64,000 nucleotides of DNA from Patescibacteria group bacterium (GTDB lineage: Bacteria; Patescibacteriota; Microgenomatia; UBA1406; GWC2-37-13): the NCBI GenBank assembly GCA_026415975.1, contig JAOAFZ010000004.1, forward strand, positions 55,757 through 119,756. The letters are read 5' to 3'. Shown in pieces: positions 9,080 to 17,499 of the stretch (the first letter of the stretch is position 1; each line of letters begins with the position of its first letter). The notes under the pieces were generated by a model. It was not told the origin of the DNA. It saw only the letters and a list, made by a program, of their open reading frames with translations, and did not search any database. The translations under genes were made by a program, and so were the position numbers.

Positions 9080-10779
9080 GGAATTGCAATGTAACCCGGC
9101 GCTCGTATATTAAAGGTTTCCTTAAACTCTCCCCCCGGTATCGTAATAGTCCCGCGATTGGTCTCGAAACGTACCTGGGTTGTCTGGCCGTTATTGTTGT
9201 TAAGAACAGTAACGCCGGAGATGCTGGTAACAGCACCGCCGGACTTTTCGGCAAGCTCGCGCAACTCGCTCATGGAATACGGGCTTCCGGATGCACCGCC
9301 AATAGGGCAACTGCCGATGGTAACCGGCAGAATTCGGTTGGCATCTGCGCCATTCGGGTTTTTGCGTACGATCCAGGCGTTTACGATATCCGCCATCTCT
9401 TCCTGCGACAGCCACGGATGCGATCGTCCGCAGCTATCCGAATCATCGCGGTAACCACGGCGATACCAGGCGCGATAAAACCAAGGAGAGCCTTCGATAC
9501 TTTCGTACGCGCGGCTTGTCCAGGCACCATCGCCGGAGTTGTCGGTGGTATCCCAGCCACTTGTATTTAGGTAACCACCGGCAGTGGACGAGTACTGGGT
9601 GATTACCGGCTCGCCGTTATTCGTAAGCACCATGCCCCGTGTTGCTTGAACCGCCTGGCGCCAGGCATCGGGTGGGTTATCTGCCTTGCTTGCCAGATAC
9701 ACCTGGCACGCTTCTGTGGCACAGATACTCCCGTTTGCCCGAACCCGGCGCCAGGCATACGTTCGGGCCGCAACTGCCTGCGCCTTAAGTGCTTCCGGAT
9801 GCCAGCTGGAGGGCATCTCCGCAATTCCCAGCAGGTACCGGTCTTCGAACGGCATCGAGCCGTGGCCGTCAACAGAGATATCGCTGGGAAGATCGCTACG
9901 CTGTTCCAAATTCGCGGACGGATAATATTTCTTTAGGATATCCTGATAGCTCTGGCCGGCCTTGGCTCGGGCGTTGGCACCGTACTGACTCATGCCGTTT
10001 CTGTGGGTGTGTGCCCCGAACGAAAACACGGCGAAGCTATTGGCGGGTGCCCGCGATTTAAAGGCAATCGTGGCAGCCTCATCTCCGACTGTTGGGACGT
10101 TTCCAACACTGGTTACACCCCCACCGGAGCGGGCGCTTAAGATCGCTTTCTGCTTTTCGGACAACTCCTGGATCTTTGTCTTTAGCTCCCCTTCGTAGTT
10201 ATTTGCTTTCTCGATTTCACGTGCCAGGAACAACGACTGCTTATTTAGCTCGTCCTTTATCGGCTGAAGCCGGGCACGATCACTGCGGAGCTCGTCCCGA
10301 AGGTCTTCCAGTTTGTTTATATAACTCACGATCCTGACGATATTCCGCTTATCTTCATCAAGAAATTTCTTTTGGTAAAAGAAGTCGCGAAGCGAATCCC
10401 CCAGATTTTCGCTGGTAAGTACCATCATAAGCATATCGGTGTGTTTGCCGGAGTTTTTGTAATAAGACACAACCCGTTCGTCAAGAAGATTCTTCTGGCG
10501 AACCAGTGCGCTTTCCCCCTGGCGGAGTTGCTTTTCCTTGCGGGTAATTGCAATTTCCAGCGCAGTTACCTCTTGCTTTATCTTGTCAATCCGCGAGTTC
10601 ACCGATTCCAGGGTTTTCTTGTTGTTCTCGTTTGCCTGTTGTAATGATTCAAGTGCCTTTTTCGTATCCTCAAGTTGCCGGGAAATAGCCTCAAGATCGT
10701 CTGCCCACACCAGAGCAGGCTGAAATGCCAGCGCTACGCAAAAAAAGAGTACGACGATCTTTGTTACAACCCCTTTCAT
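9040..10779 (-). CDS. Secreted SpoIID/LytB-domain protein with N-terminal coiled coil
   Basis: 579 residues. A signal peptide (residues ~1-27, ending LVWADD) is followed by a long coiled coil (~30-215, heptads rich in Leu/Lys/Glu, like the EnvC/peptidoglycan-hydrolase-activator type) and a SpoIID/LytB domain (~250-480). The latter is recognised by EALKAQAVAARTYAWRR, a Cys pair in SICATEACQVY and TQYSSTAGGYL. SpoIID-like domains cleave or bind peptidoglycan glycan strands; the coiled coil suggests docking to a division or envelope complex. The C-terminal ~100 residues form an extra beta-rich segment. The ATG at 10779 was preferred over an in-frame upstream start because it opens the signal peptide and follows TATAAT by 6 nt. 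Confidence 0.85.
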   Translation of the reverse strand: MKGVVTKIVVLFFCVALAFQPALVWADDLEAISRQLEDTKKALESLQQANENNKKTLESVNSRIDKIKQEVTALEIAITRKEKQLRQGESALVRQKNLLDERVVSYYKNSGKHTDMLMMVLTSENLGDSLRDFFYQKKFLDEDKRNIVRIVSYINKLEDLRDELRSDRARLQPIKDELNKQSLFLAREIEKANNYEGELKTKIQELSEKQKAILSARSGGGVTSVGNVPTVGDEAATIAFKSRAPANSFAVFSFGAHTHRNGMSQYGANARAKAGQSYQDILKKYYPSANLEQRSDLPSDISVDGHGSMPFEDRYLLGIAEMPSSWHPEALKAQAVAARTYAWRRVRANGSICATEACQVYLASKADNPPDAWRQAVQATRGMVLTNNGEPVITQYSSTAGGYLNTSGWDTTDNSGDGAWTSRAYESIEGSPWFYRAWYRRGYRDDSDSCGRSHPWLSQEEMADIVNAWIVRKNPNGADANRILPVTIGSCPIGGASGSPYSMSELRELAEKSGGAVTSISGVTVLNNNNGQTTQVRFETNRGTITIPGGEFKETFNIRAPGYIAIPQAGFAFFNIEKT

Positions 10780-10813
10780 ACTATCATTATACGCGCTTTG
10801 ATATACTGAATGC
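10780..10813. promoter_or_regulatory. 34-bp divergent promoter region, SpoIID-like gene / T4SS-pilin-like gene
   Basis: TATAAT on the minus strand (10786-10791) and TATACT on the plus strand (10802-10807) each end exactly 6 nt before their ATG. Both genes encode exported envelope proteins, so co-expression from this tiny shared region is likely. Confidence 0.6.
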
Positions 10814-11470
10814 ATGAGGCGTCTCATTCCGCTTTTTGCCGGTATCGTGTTGTTGTGTGTCGTATTTTTTGCGACTCCAGCAACAAATGCTCAAAGCGCT
10901 CCGAGCGCTCCAAACTGTATTCCTGGTAAAACTGACACCAAGCGCTACGCTGACTGCGATGTGTGCGGCTACTGCCGGATCCGGCGCCAGGCAGTAGAGG
11001 GGGAACCCACGCCGGTGCAGGTGCCTGGCAACTGGCGGGAATGTGTGCGTTGCATTTACCCAAGCATTCCACCGGACGCGGAGGCAACCGATAACCTAAC
11101 ACTTCGGGTGTGCAACGACCCTAACAGTCCTTATTATAACGTAGCGGTGACTCCGAAAGCAGGAGCATATTACACCCAGCTTGGCTGTATTCTAACCGAT
11201 TATCGCGACTTTACCCGGCGGGGCGCAGCGGGAAATGTGGTAAATATTCTGCTTCGCAACATCTTTACGATCGCCGGTGGGGTTGCCTTCCTATACCTTA
11301 TATTCGGTGCCTATGTGATTATGACCGCAAAGGGAGATCCGATGGCTCTAAACCGCGGAAGAAGCATTGTCTATGGTGCAATTGTGGGACTGCTGTTCAT
11401 CCTCCTGGTTACGGTAATTCTGAACTTTATTGGTGGAGGAATTCTTCGGATCCCCGGATTTGGAGGGTGA
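10814..11470 (+). CDS. Exported Cys-rich protein with C-terminal T4SS-pilin-like (VirB2/TrbC type) two-helix domain
   Basis: 218 residues. A signal peptide ends near TNAQS. Residues ~28-115 hold a Cys-rich region with eight cysteines, including CDVCGYC and CVRC pairs. Residues ~130-215 contain two long membrane helices separated by a short polar loop (AKGDPMALNRGRS), the topology of VirB2/TrbC-like pilins and of the T4SS_pilin family common in CPR genomes. Its role may be an envelope-embedded oligomer, but no other type IV secretion gene is in the window. The Cys-rich head could bind metal or form disulfides. The start is fixed by TATACT 6 nt upstream, shared back to back with the SpoIID-like gene. 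Confidence 0.65.
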   Translation: MRRLIPLFAGIVLLCVVFFATPATNAQSAPSAPNCIPGKTDTKRYADCDVCGYCRIRRQAVEGEPTPVQVPGNWRECVRCIYPSIPPDAEATDNLTLRVCNDPNSPYYNVAVTPKAGAYYTQLGCILTDYRDFTRRGAAGNVVNILLRNIFTIAGGVAFLYLIFGAYVIMTAKGDPMALNRGRSIVYGAIVGLLFILLVTVILNFIGGGILRIPGFGG

Positions 11471-11517
11471 AGAAGTGATGAGATGCACAAATCCTGATGG
11501 CGGCGAAGCTAGTGACG

Positions 11518-11931
11518 TCACAGACCTGGAGTGCACATCTGATTGCACGGATCGACAAAAAGATGGTGATCTTTTCCCGCTGTAAAGCACTCGATGAGGG
11601 AGCGTACCGATGGTGCATCAAGACAATTCAAACCAGCCCTATATAAAGCTGGCGCATACTCCTGCAGGATGAACCAGACCGCAAAGTGAAAGAGGATCAT
11701 ATATACAAGTGTGGCCAGCATCCAGCGGTTCCGCATCCCTTCAAATGTACCCATAAGATACCAGCCGAAGATCGATATATACAGTGCGACCAGGTGATAG
11801 AGCCCAAAGTCAACAATCGGGTTGATAAGGTATTCTTCCGGAATCAGCATCCCGGAGATCGCTGTTAGAAACAGCGCAAGAAAGTGGGCCGTTCCCCCGA
11901 TCACCAGGGAGGCGACCAGTGCGGTGATCAT
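11518..11931 (-). CDS. Small membrane protein of unknown function
   Basis: 137 residues with four hydrophobic helices (residues ~1-25, ~38-60, ~70-92 and a weaker one) and a hydrophilic Cys-containing tail (CTAGKDHHLFVDPCNQMC). I do not recognise a family. Its ATG overlaps the stop codon of the upstream IPKTG protein by one base (TAATG), so the two are translationally coupled and probably functionally linked, perhaps at the cell surface. It ends 47 nt from the convergent T4SS-pilin-like gene. Confidence 0.6.
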   Translation of the reverse strand: MITALVASLVIGGTAHFLALFLTAISGMLIPEEYLINPIVDFGLYHLVALYISIFGWYLMGTFEGMRNRWMLATLVYMILFHFAVWFILQEYAPALYRAGLNCLDAPSVRSLIECFTAGKDHHLFVDPCNQMCTPGL

Positions 11932-12428
11932 TACTTGCGGCGGCGCAGGTACGTGCCAAGCATCAGACCTGCAGCGGCTATTGGCAGCACGAGGGTGGGG
12001 GTTCCTGTTTTCGGAATGGACTGCACGTTATTCAAAGCCTGCTGCTGACCGGTAGGCGCCGGCATCGGGTTTCCCTGGGCGTCGCGGACCACATTGCCGG
12101 ACTGGTCAGTCATCACCCCACCGACGGTACCTGTGGTCTGCTCCATCTGCTGTGCGAACGTCAGCGTGGGGGTGGGGGTCGGGGTTGGTGTGTTGCGCCT
12201 GAAGAGGCCAAAAAAGTCGAAACCTCGCTTCGCGGGTGTCGGCGACGGACCGCTGGTTATGACTGCAATCGTAGCGGGACCGGGGGTTAGTGCCACCGTG
12301 GGGGTCGGAGTCGCGCTAATGTTTGCACGGTTGCGATTTGCGTTAAAGCGGTTCGCGATGAGAACGAATAAAAGAATGAGGACGATGAGTCCAATTACAA
12401 ATGAGATAAATCTTGATACTCCGTTCAT
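11931..12428 (-). CDS. Surface protein with Pro/Thr-rich linker and IPKTG sorting-like C-terminus
   Basis: 165 residues. An N-terminal membrane helix (residues ~5-25) is followed by two low-complexity Pro/Thr tracts (TPTPTVALTPGP and TPTPTPTPTLT), a short polar domain (~95-135), then IPKTG, a ~17-residue hydrophobic helix and a final RRRK. The last part has the exact layout of a sortase sorting signal (LPxTG variant, helix, positive tail). With both an N-terminal helix and a sorting signal it could be an LPxTG-anchored protein with an uncleaved signal. TATACT ends 9 nt before the ATG, slightly farther than the usual 6-8. It is coupled to the small membrane protein that follows. The function is unknown. 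Confidence 0.65.
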   Translation of the reverse strand: MNGVSRFISFVIGLIVLILLFVLIANRFNANRNRANISATPTPTVALTPGPATIAVITSGPSPTPAKRGFDFFGLFRRNTPTPTPTPTLTFAQQMEQTTGTVGGVMTDQSGNVVRDAQGNPMPAPTGQQQALNNVQSIPKTGTPTLVLPIAAAGLMLGTYLRRRK

Positions 12429-12510
12429 ACTAAAAGGAGTATATCATAGTAATAGAACGAAAACAAGGCGGCCGTATTTTTTCTTACATTCCCCCCCCGT
12501 GTCGCCAGTA

Positions 12511-13185
12511 TCAATCCCGCGCCAGGCACCACACGTACACTGCCTCCGCTCCCGCCTTCTTCAAGGTCCGTGCAGCCTCTTTGACGGTACTACCGGTTGT
12601 TACCACGTCATCAACGAGGAGAATCCCCCGGCAGGGGAGTGAGGTAGATACGGAAAATGCTCCTCTCATGTTCAGGATACGAGCTACCCGGGAGGTGGTA
12701 CCCGCCTGAGCACTGGTACTTTTGTTGCGTACAAGTACGTTAACCGCAGCCATGCCAGTTAGTCGCACCAGCATGCGGGCAAGCAGTGCCGCCTGATTAA
12801 ACCCCCGTTCTCTCATGCGGGAAGGATGGAGTGGTACCGGTTGAATCCCTAATGGACCGGTGTGGCGTAAGAGTTTTCCCAGATTTGCAAGCGCTAGCGG
12901 CGAGAGCCCCCAGAAAACCTCCGGCACCGCAGCGTATGCGCCGCCATACTTGATGCTATGTATTACCTTTCGTATTGTCTCCGAATACCAGACGGCTGCC
13001 AACAATCCATCAATCTCTCCATGTCGCACACAGCGCGTGTGCACCTGCCCCCACGGGGTTTTCTTCTCGCAATAGAAACACGCGGTGTCTTTTATGTGCT
13101 CCAGCCGGTCCCGACATCTTCCACACAGGAACAGCCCTGGAAATCCACACGAAAGACATAGACGGGGAAAGACGATATCAATCAT
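12511..13185 (-). CDS. comF: ComF family phosphoribosyltransferase-like protein
   Basis: 224 residues. The N-terminal double zinc ribbon has four CxxC pairs in CLSC, CGRC, CFYC and the partner Cys of HTRC. The type I phosphoribosyltransferase fold follows, with RERGFNQA and the PRPP loop LLVDDVVTTGST near residue 190. ComF proteins take part in natural DNA uptake and bind ssDNA-translocation partners; many bacteria keep the gene even when competence is unproven. The prepilin genes elsewhere in the window fit a competence-type pilus. TATAAT ends 7 nt before the ATG. The gene is divergent from dnaA. Confidence 0.9.
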   Translation of the reverse strand: MIDIVFPRLCLSCGFPGLFLCGRCRDRLEHIKDTACFYCEKKTPWGQVHTRCVRHGEIDGLLAAVWYSETIRKVIHSIKYGGAYAAVPEVFWGLSPLALANLGKLLRHTGPLGIQPVPLHPSRMRERGFNQAALLARMLVRLTGMAAVNVLVRNKSTSAQAGTTSRVARILNMRGAFSVSTSLPCRGILLVDDVVTTGSTVKEAARTLKKAGAEAVYVWCLARD

Positions 13186-13251
13186 TTATACTATTATATC
13201 AATAATTATACATCTTACCGCTTGATTTCTCATGTGAACATGTTTATTATC

Positions 13252-13270
13252 TGTGGATAAGTTATCCACA
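13252..13270. promoter_or_regulatory. Palindromic pair of perfect DnaA boxes in the dnaA promoter
   Basis: TGTGGATAA at 13252-13260 and TTATCCACA at 13262-13270 form a 19-bp inverted repeat around a single G; each is a perfect match to the DnaA-box consensus. It ends 3 bp before the dnaA -10 box TATAAT (13274-13279), so a bound DnaA would cover the -35 region. This supports autoregulation of dnaA and a possible replication-origin function of the comF-dnaA gap. Confidence 0.8.
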
Positions 13271-13286
13271 ATGTATAATGAGCTTT

Positions 13287-14621
13287 ATGCTAGGTTCCGT
13301 CTGGAATGATTTCCTGAGATTCTCTGAAGAAACCAATGCTGTTTCTCCAATGTTGCTCTCTTTGTTGAAGCAGGTAAAACCTGAATCAATCACAGAATCT
13401 GAAGTAATTGTCGGGTGCGAGAATGTGGGTGCGCGTATATTTCTGGAAAAACGGTCCGACGAAATCAGCGCTGCGATATCAGGGTTTCTTCAGAAGAAAA
13501 CGAGGGTTACTTTTGTGGTCGTTGAAAAAAAAACCAGAAAACAACCTGATGAACCGCTTTTTTCATTTAAACCCAGCCATGATGACATTGCCTCCCGCGC
13601 CGGCCTGAACCGGAAGTACACTTTTGATAATTTTGCAGTCGCAAGCAGCAACAGCGTCGCATTTGCAGCGGCGCAGAGTGTCGCTCAATCTCCGGGTGAG
13701 TCGTATAATCCCCTCTTTCTATATGGAGGAGTGGGAAACGGAAAAACCCATTTAGCGCAATCTACCGCACGCGCAATTCTTGACAGAAATCCAGATAAAA
13801 AAGTTCTTTTCAGCCCCGGAGATATGTTTATTAATGAGTTAATTGACGCCATAAGGGATAAAAACACCCTGAGGTTCCGCAAAAAATACCGCGCCGTTGA
13901 TGTCTTAATTGTAGATGATATTCAATTTATCGCAGGAAAACAGACAGTGCAGGAAGAGTTTTTTCATACATTTAATGCAATCGTTCAGGCCGGCGGACAG
14001 GTTATTCTGACTTCTGACCGGCCGCCGGGAGAGATAAAAAACCTCGAGGATCGGCTTCGCTCACGGTTTTCCCAGGGTCTTATTGTTGATATACAGCCTC
14101 CCGACTTCGAACTGCGGACGGCAATCCTGATAATTAAAGCGGAAGAAAAAAATATAATGATCGACATGGAAGCGGCCAAGCGCATTGCGGAACACGTGGA
14201 AGATACCCGCGCGCTGGAAGGGACGCTTCTTACAATTTATGCCAAGATTGCAGGGAAACAGGAAACGATTGATGTCTCCGCGGTGGAAGATCATTTTCAC
14301 AGCACCATAACCGAGCGGGTTAGCAAGAAGATTGACCCGAACGATGTAATCCGCACCGTGTGTTCATACTACAATGTAAAACAGACGCACATTAAAAGCA
14401 GCACGCGTACCAGCACCATTGCGCTCCCGCGACAAATCATTATGTACCTCTTGCGCAACGAACTGAAACTTAAACTTGAAGATATCGCATATATTCTAAA
14501 AAGAAAAGACCATACGACGGTGATGCATGGGGTAGAAAAGATCTCACGCGAGGTGATGCGGGATCCGGTAATGAAGGAAGATGTTGACAGGATAATCTCA
14601 TCGTTGCGGCAATCCCCATGA
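13287..14621 (+). CDS. dnaA: Chromosomal replication initiator DnaA
   Basis: 444 residues from the chosen start. The N-terminal domain I starts SVWNDFLRF. The AAA+ domain has Walker A GGVGNGKTHL (Asn where Leu is usual), Walker B VLIVDDIQFIAGK and sensor TSDRPP. The C-terminal DNA-binding domain ends with the DnaA signature around KDHTTVMHGVEKI. An ATG three codons upstream (13278) overlaps the -10 box; TATAAT at 13274-13279 ends 7 nt before the ATG at 13287, so the latter is chosen and the mRNA is probably leaderless. dnaN follows after 239 bp. DnaA itself probably binds the palindromic box pair just upstream. Confidence 0.95.
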   Translation: MLGSVWNDFLRFSEETNAVSPMLLSLLKQVKPESITESEVIVGCENVGARIFLEKRSDEISAAISGFLQKKTRVTFVVVEKKTRKQPDEPLFSFKPSHDDIASRAGLNRKYTFDNFAVASSNSVAFAAAQSVAQSPGESYNPLFLYGGVGNGKTHLAQSTARAILDRNPDKKVLFSPGDMFINELIDAIRDKNTLRFRKKYRAVDVLIVDDIQFIAGKQTVQEEFFHTFNAIVQAGGQVILTSDRPPGEIKNLEDRLRSRFSQGLIVDIQPPDFELRTAILIIKAEEKNIMIDMEAAKRIAEHVEDTRALEGTLLTIYAKIAGKQETIDVSAVEDHFHSTITERVSKKIDPNDVIRTVCSYYNVKQTHIKSSTRTSTIALPRQIIMYLLRNELKLKLEDIAYILKRKDHTTVMHGVEKISREVMRDPVMKEDVDRIISSLRQSP

Positions 14622-14860
14622 TTCACACATGAAGCCCACGCGATTTTTTTTCGGCCCGGCTGTTCAGAAAAAGGAAAAGCATAAAGTTTCCCACAAATCC
14701 ACAGATTCTATTACTACTGTTTTGTATTAACTAAAAACTCAAGAGAGCATTTTCGCATTCATCATACCCCTCCCTTTCCTTCGGAAGACATATACTGGAG
14801 AAACACTTCGGAAAGGGTAAAAAGGCTTCTATCTTTTAATTGATCGGGTATACTAGCGGT
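14622..14860. other. dnaA-dnaN intergenic region with a possible hairpin
   Basis: 239 bp, AT-rich at its ends. It contains CCCTTTCC and GGAAAGGG arms around 14770-14820 that could pair around a ~30-nt loop, and the dnaN -10 box TATACT (14849-14854). Only weak DnaA-box-like sequences (two mismatches) are present, so this gap is a poorer origin candidate than the comF-dnaA gap. Confidence 0.4.
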
Positions 14861-15958
14861 ATGACGTTCACAATAGATAAAGATATCTTCACCAATCTCC
14901 TGGGTATGGCTTCCCGGTTTACATCGAACCGGTTGTCATCTATAACCAGTCTGCAGGGAATTTTGCTTAGATCGGAAAAAGATACTCTTAACCTCTATGC
15001 AACCAATCTGACCACGTTTTTCCGGACCAGTATTCAGATTCCCGGTCTTGAGAAAACCGAGGTAGTCATTGAACCGAAAAAGATGCTTGAGTTTCTGACG
15101 TTCTTGCCGTCCGGTGAGCTCGCTGTGGAGATAAAGGATAAGCAGATTATATTAAAAATGAAAAAAACCCGGGGAAACTTCCCCCTGATTATTGCACCGG
15201 ACTTTCCCCTCCCCCCCGGTTTTCCTCATGCTGCCAAGCCGATTGATACAGATGTGTTTTCAAAAGAACTCCCCCTGGTACTATTCTCCGCATCGAGTGA
15301 CGATACACGTCCCGTTCTGACGGGTATTAACTTTCACACCGCGGATGGTGAGCTTAAGCTAGTTGCAACCGATGGTTTCCGGCTGAGTGTAGTGCAGGAC
15401 AAAAACCTGGGGACGTTTCCCTCGATGATTGTGCCGGCTGATTTTTTGAACGAGGTATTACGGTACATGAAAGAAGCAAAAGAGGTAAAGTTTAATCATT
15501 TCCCTGACGAAAAAATAGTGTCGTTTGAGGCGGACTCACATGTGTTCTATTCCCGCTTAATCGAGGGCGATTATCCCCCGTTCGCCCGTGTGATTCCCAC
15601 CGAGGTCAAGACCACCATTGTGACCAATCGCAACGAGCTGCAGCGCAACATTAAGTTAATTTCGGTATTTGCCCGCGATTTTTCTAATGTGGTAGTAATG
15701 GAGGTCTCCCCCGACGGCCTTACCCTGAGGCCGAAAAAAGAGGGGAACGCTGAGAATACAGCCTTCCAGGAAGCTGAAATTGATGGTGAGAGTATGGCAG
15801 TGGCGTTCAACTTCAAGTTCGTGCTTGATGTGCTGAATCATATTGAAGGAGACGATGTGATAATAGAACTGCTGCGACCGGACGCTCCAGCAGTCTTTAA
15901 GACGAAGAAAAACTCCGGTTTCCTTCATGTGATCATGCCGGTGCGGATTCAGGAGTAA
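14861..15958 (+). CDS. dnaN: DNA polymerase III subunit beta (sliding clamp)
   Basis: 365 residues, the usual length for the beta clamp, a dimeric ring that tethers replicative polymerase and repair proteins to DNA. It starts MTFTIDKDIFTNLL and shows the three-fold clamp layout with SSDDTRPVLTGI at the start of domain 2/3 and LVATDGFRLSV typical of the family. The C-terminus HVIMPVRIQE fits the conserved P-M-R end. An upstream TTG in frame was rejected: TATACT at 14849-14854 ends 6 nt before the ATG at 14861. No recF follows, and the next gene is on the opposite strand. Confidence 0.95.
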   Translation: MTFTIDKDIFTNLLGMASRFTSNRLSSITSLQGILLRSEKDTLNLYATNLTTFFRTSIQIPGLEKTEVVIEPKKMLEFLTFLPSGELAVEIKDKQIILKMKKTRGNFPLIIAPDFPLPPGFPHAAKPIDTDVFSKELPLVLFSASSDDTRPVLTGINFHTADGELKLVATDGFRLSVVQDKNLGTFPSMIVPADFLNEVLRYMKEAKEVKFNHFPDEKIVSFEADSHVFYSRLIEGDYPPFARVIPTEVKTTIVTNRNELQRNIKLISVFARDFSNVVVMEVSPDGLTLRPKKEGNAENTAFQEAEIDGESMAVAFNFKFVLDVLNHIEGDDVIIELLRPDAPAVFKTKKNSGFLHVIMPVRIQE

Positions 15959-16126
15959 TTCTTCCTGTAGTGGAAGATCAACCCCGTTAAATATCCTATA
16001 GAGTTTAAGTATTTAAAAAGGCTTTTATATCAATATTTATTAATAATCCCATAATAAATAAATGGATGTTTTTACTGGTCTCCTCTCCCCAATCGTCCTT
16101 TGATTTCTTGCCACAAGCTATTTATC

Positions 16127-16549
16127 TCATCGCCCCAAAGCCTGTTTTACCAGCTTGTCCGCCTCGGCGTTTTTTTCACGGAGAATATGGGTGTAGACTA
16201 TCGGAACGCCAAGTTCGTTTTCTTTCATGCGGACCTGCATAAGGAGATCGCGCATGTCTGAATGCTTGACTTTGTACAGGCCGTTGATCTGTTTGATCAT
16301 AAGTTCCGAATCGGCGAATACCTGGATCGACTCGAGATCTTTTATGGTCCCCTGAGCCCTCAGATTCGCGATTTCGGCCAGGGCAGTGATGAGTGCGGTA
16401 TACTCGGCAACGTTATTGCTTGCAACGCCGATCGCCCTGCCTGCGGAATGGATGAGCTCTGATTTATCTTGGGTGTAGATGAGGTATCCGATGGCAGCCT
16501 GTCCGGGATTGGACAGCGAGCCACCGTCGGTATGGACAACGAGTTTCAT
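16127..16549 (-). CDS. rnhA: Ribonuclease HI family protein
   Basis: 140 residues with the complete catalytic set of RNase HI: Asp in HTDGGS (start), Glu in VAEYTAL, Asp in FADSEL and the last Asp in KNAEADKL. It degrades the RNA strand of RNA-DNA hybrids, helping to remove primers and R-loops. It resembles the short 'reverse-transcriptase-like' RNase H group lacking the basic handle. TACAAT ends 6 nt before the ATG. It lies downstream of the recombinase-like gene, separated by a terminator-like hairpin, so it is likely its own transcription unit near the presumed origin. Confidence 0.88.
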   Translation of the reverse strand: MKLVVHTDGGSLSNPGQAAIGYLIYTQDKSELIHSAGRAIGVASNNVAEYTALITALAEIANLRAQGTIKDLESIQVFADSELMIKQINGLYKVKHSDMRDLLMQVRMKENELGVPIVYTHILREKNAEADKLVKQALGR

Positions 16550-16594
16550 AGGCAGATTGTACTATACGTGATTCCGTTTATTATCACCTACCCT

Positions 16595-16618
16595 AAAACC
16601 CGGCCAGAGGCGGGTTTT
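16595..16618 (-). terminator. Bidirectional intrinsic terminator between recombinase-like gene and rnhA
   Basis: AAAACCCG and CGGGTTTT form an 8-bp stem around a 7-nt loop, with T runs on both strands. It lies 20 bp after the recombinase-like stop codon and would end that transcript before rnhA. Confidence 0.6.
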
Positions 16619-16638
16619 TTACGGATTTTTCGGTTAGA

Positions 16639-17499
16639 TTAGAGCTCGCCGAGCTTTTCCTTGCGTTCGGCCTCTTCCTTGACCAAGTTGAGGAACCGTT
16701 CCGTGGAAGAAAGGCGGCGGTGACCGACTATCTTGGCGATATATTCAAGGGACGCGCCGTTCATGAGCTGGTGAGCGATAAAGGTGTTCCGGAGATCATT
16801 TACGGTTGCCGATTCAATCTCCACTTCCTTAAAGCACCGGTCGATGATCTGGCGGATGTTGCGGATCAGAAGCGGTTGTCCGGTACGGGTAACAAAAACG
16901 TGGTCGTCTTTTGTCTCGCAACGAACTTTCAAGTACTCCTGAATCCCCTTTTTGGCTGCATTGTTCAGCGGGACCTCACGCTCAATATTTTTTCCGTAAG
17001 AACGGATATGTATGGAGTTTTCCTTAATATCATCCAGACGGAGTTCTGCCAGCTCGCCAATCTTGATACCGGTTTGGAGAAGTACCTCTACAAGGGCATA
17101 GGTGCGGACATCTTCTTTTGCAATATCGCGAAGCGCACGATACTCCAGTTTGGAAAGAATTCGCGGTGGAGACTGGGTGAATTTCGGATGCGAGATCTCA
17201 ACCGACGGATTCTGCTCTACGATTTCCTCTTTCTTTAGGTAGCGGAAGAATGTGCGAATTGAATTCAGTTTGCGACTGGCCGACTTTTTCGTATAGTTGT
17301 CGGCGATCAGTTTGTTGATGAAATTCTCGATATATTCCTGCTTTACATCGCGGATATCCTGCACATCGTTGCTTGCCAGAAAGCCCACGAACTGTTCGAG
17401 ATCCTTTTTGTAGGCCACAATCGTGAAACGCGACTTTCCTTGCTTCTGCAGGTAATCGACAAACTTTTCAAGCAACGTTGGGATGGTATGATTGTTCAT
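16639..17499 (-). CDS. XerC/D-type tyrosine recombinase homologue lacking catalytic residues
   Basis: 286 residues with the full two-domain architecture: SAM-like core-binding domain (~1-95, TIPTLLEKFVDYLQ) and a catalytic-domain fold (~110-280). The catalytic set is broken. Arg I is Lys146 (TGIKIGEL instead of TGLRxSEL), the HxLR His is Asn234 (NDLRNTF), Arg II (Arg237) and the GH His (His260) remain, and the nucleophilic Tyr position, nine residues after His260, is Phe269 (STERFLN). Without the Tyr it cannot form the covalent DNA link, so strand exchange is not expected; it could bind DNA as an accessory or architectural protein. Start: the upstream TTG was rejected in favour of the ATG at 17499. 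It lies beside an AT-rich gap near dnaA. Confidence 0.85.
   Translation of the reverse strand: MNNHTIPTLLEKFVDYLQKQGKSRFTIVAYKKDLEQFVGFLASNDVQDIRDVKQEYIENFINKLIADNYTKKSASRKLNSIRTFFRYLKKEEIVEQNPSVEISHPKFTQSPPRILSKLEYRALRDIAKEDVRTYALVEVLLQTGIKIGELAELRLDDIKENSIHIRSYGKNIEREVPLNNAAKKGIQEYLKVRCETKDDHVFVTRTGQPLLIRNIRQIIDRCFKEVEIESATVNDLRNTFIAHQLMNGASLEYIAKIVGHRRLSSTERFLNLVKEEAERKEKLGEL

Noticed and set aside
12094..12360. Minisatellite-like GGGGTC/GGGGTG tract
   Set aside because: It encodes the Pro/Thr-rich linker of the IPKTG surface protein; the repeat is coding low complexity.
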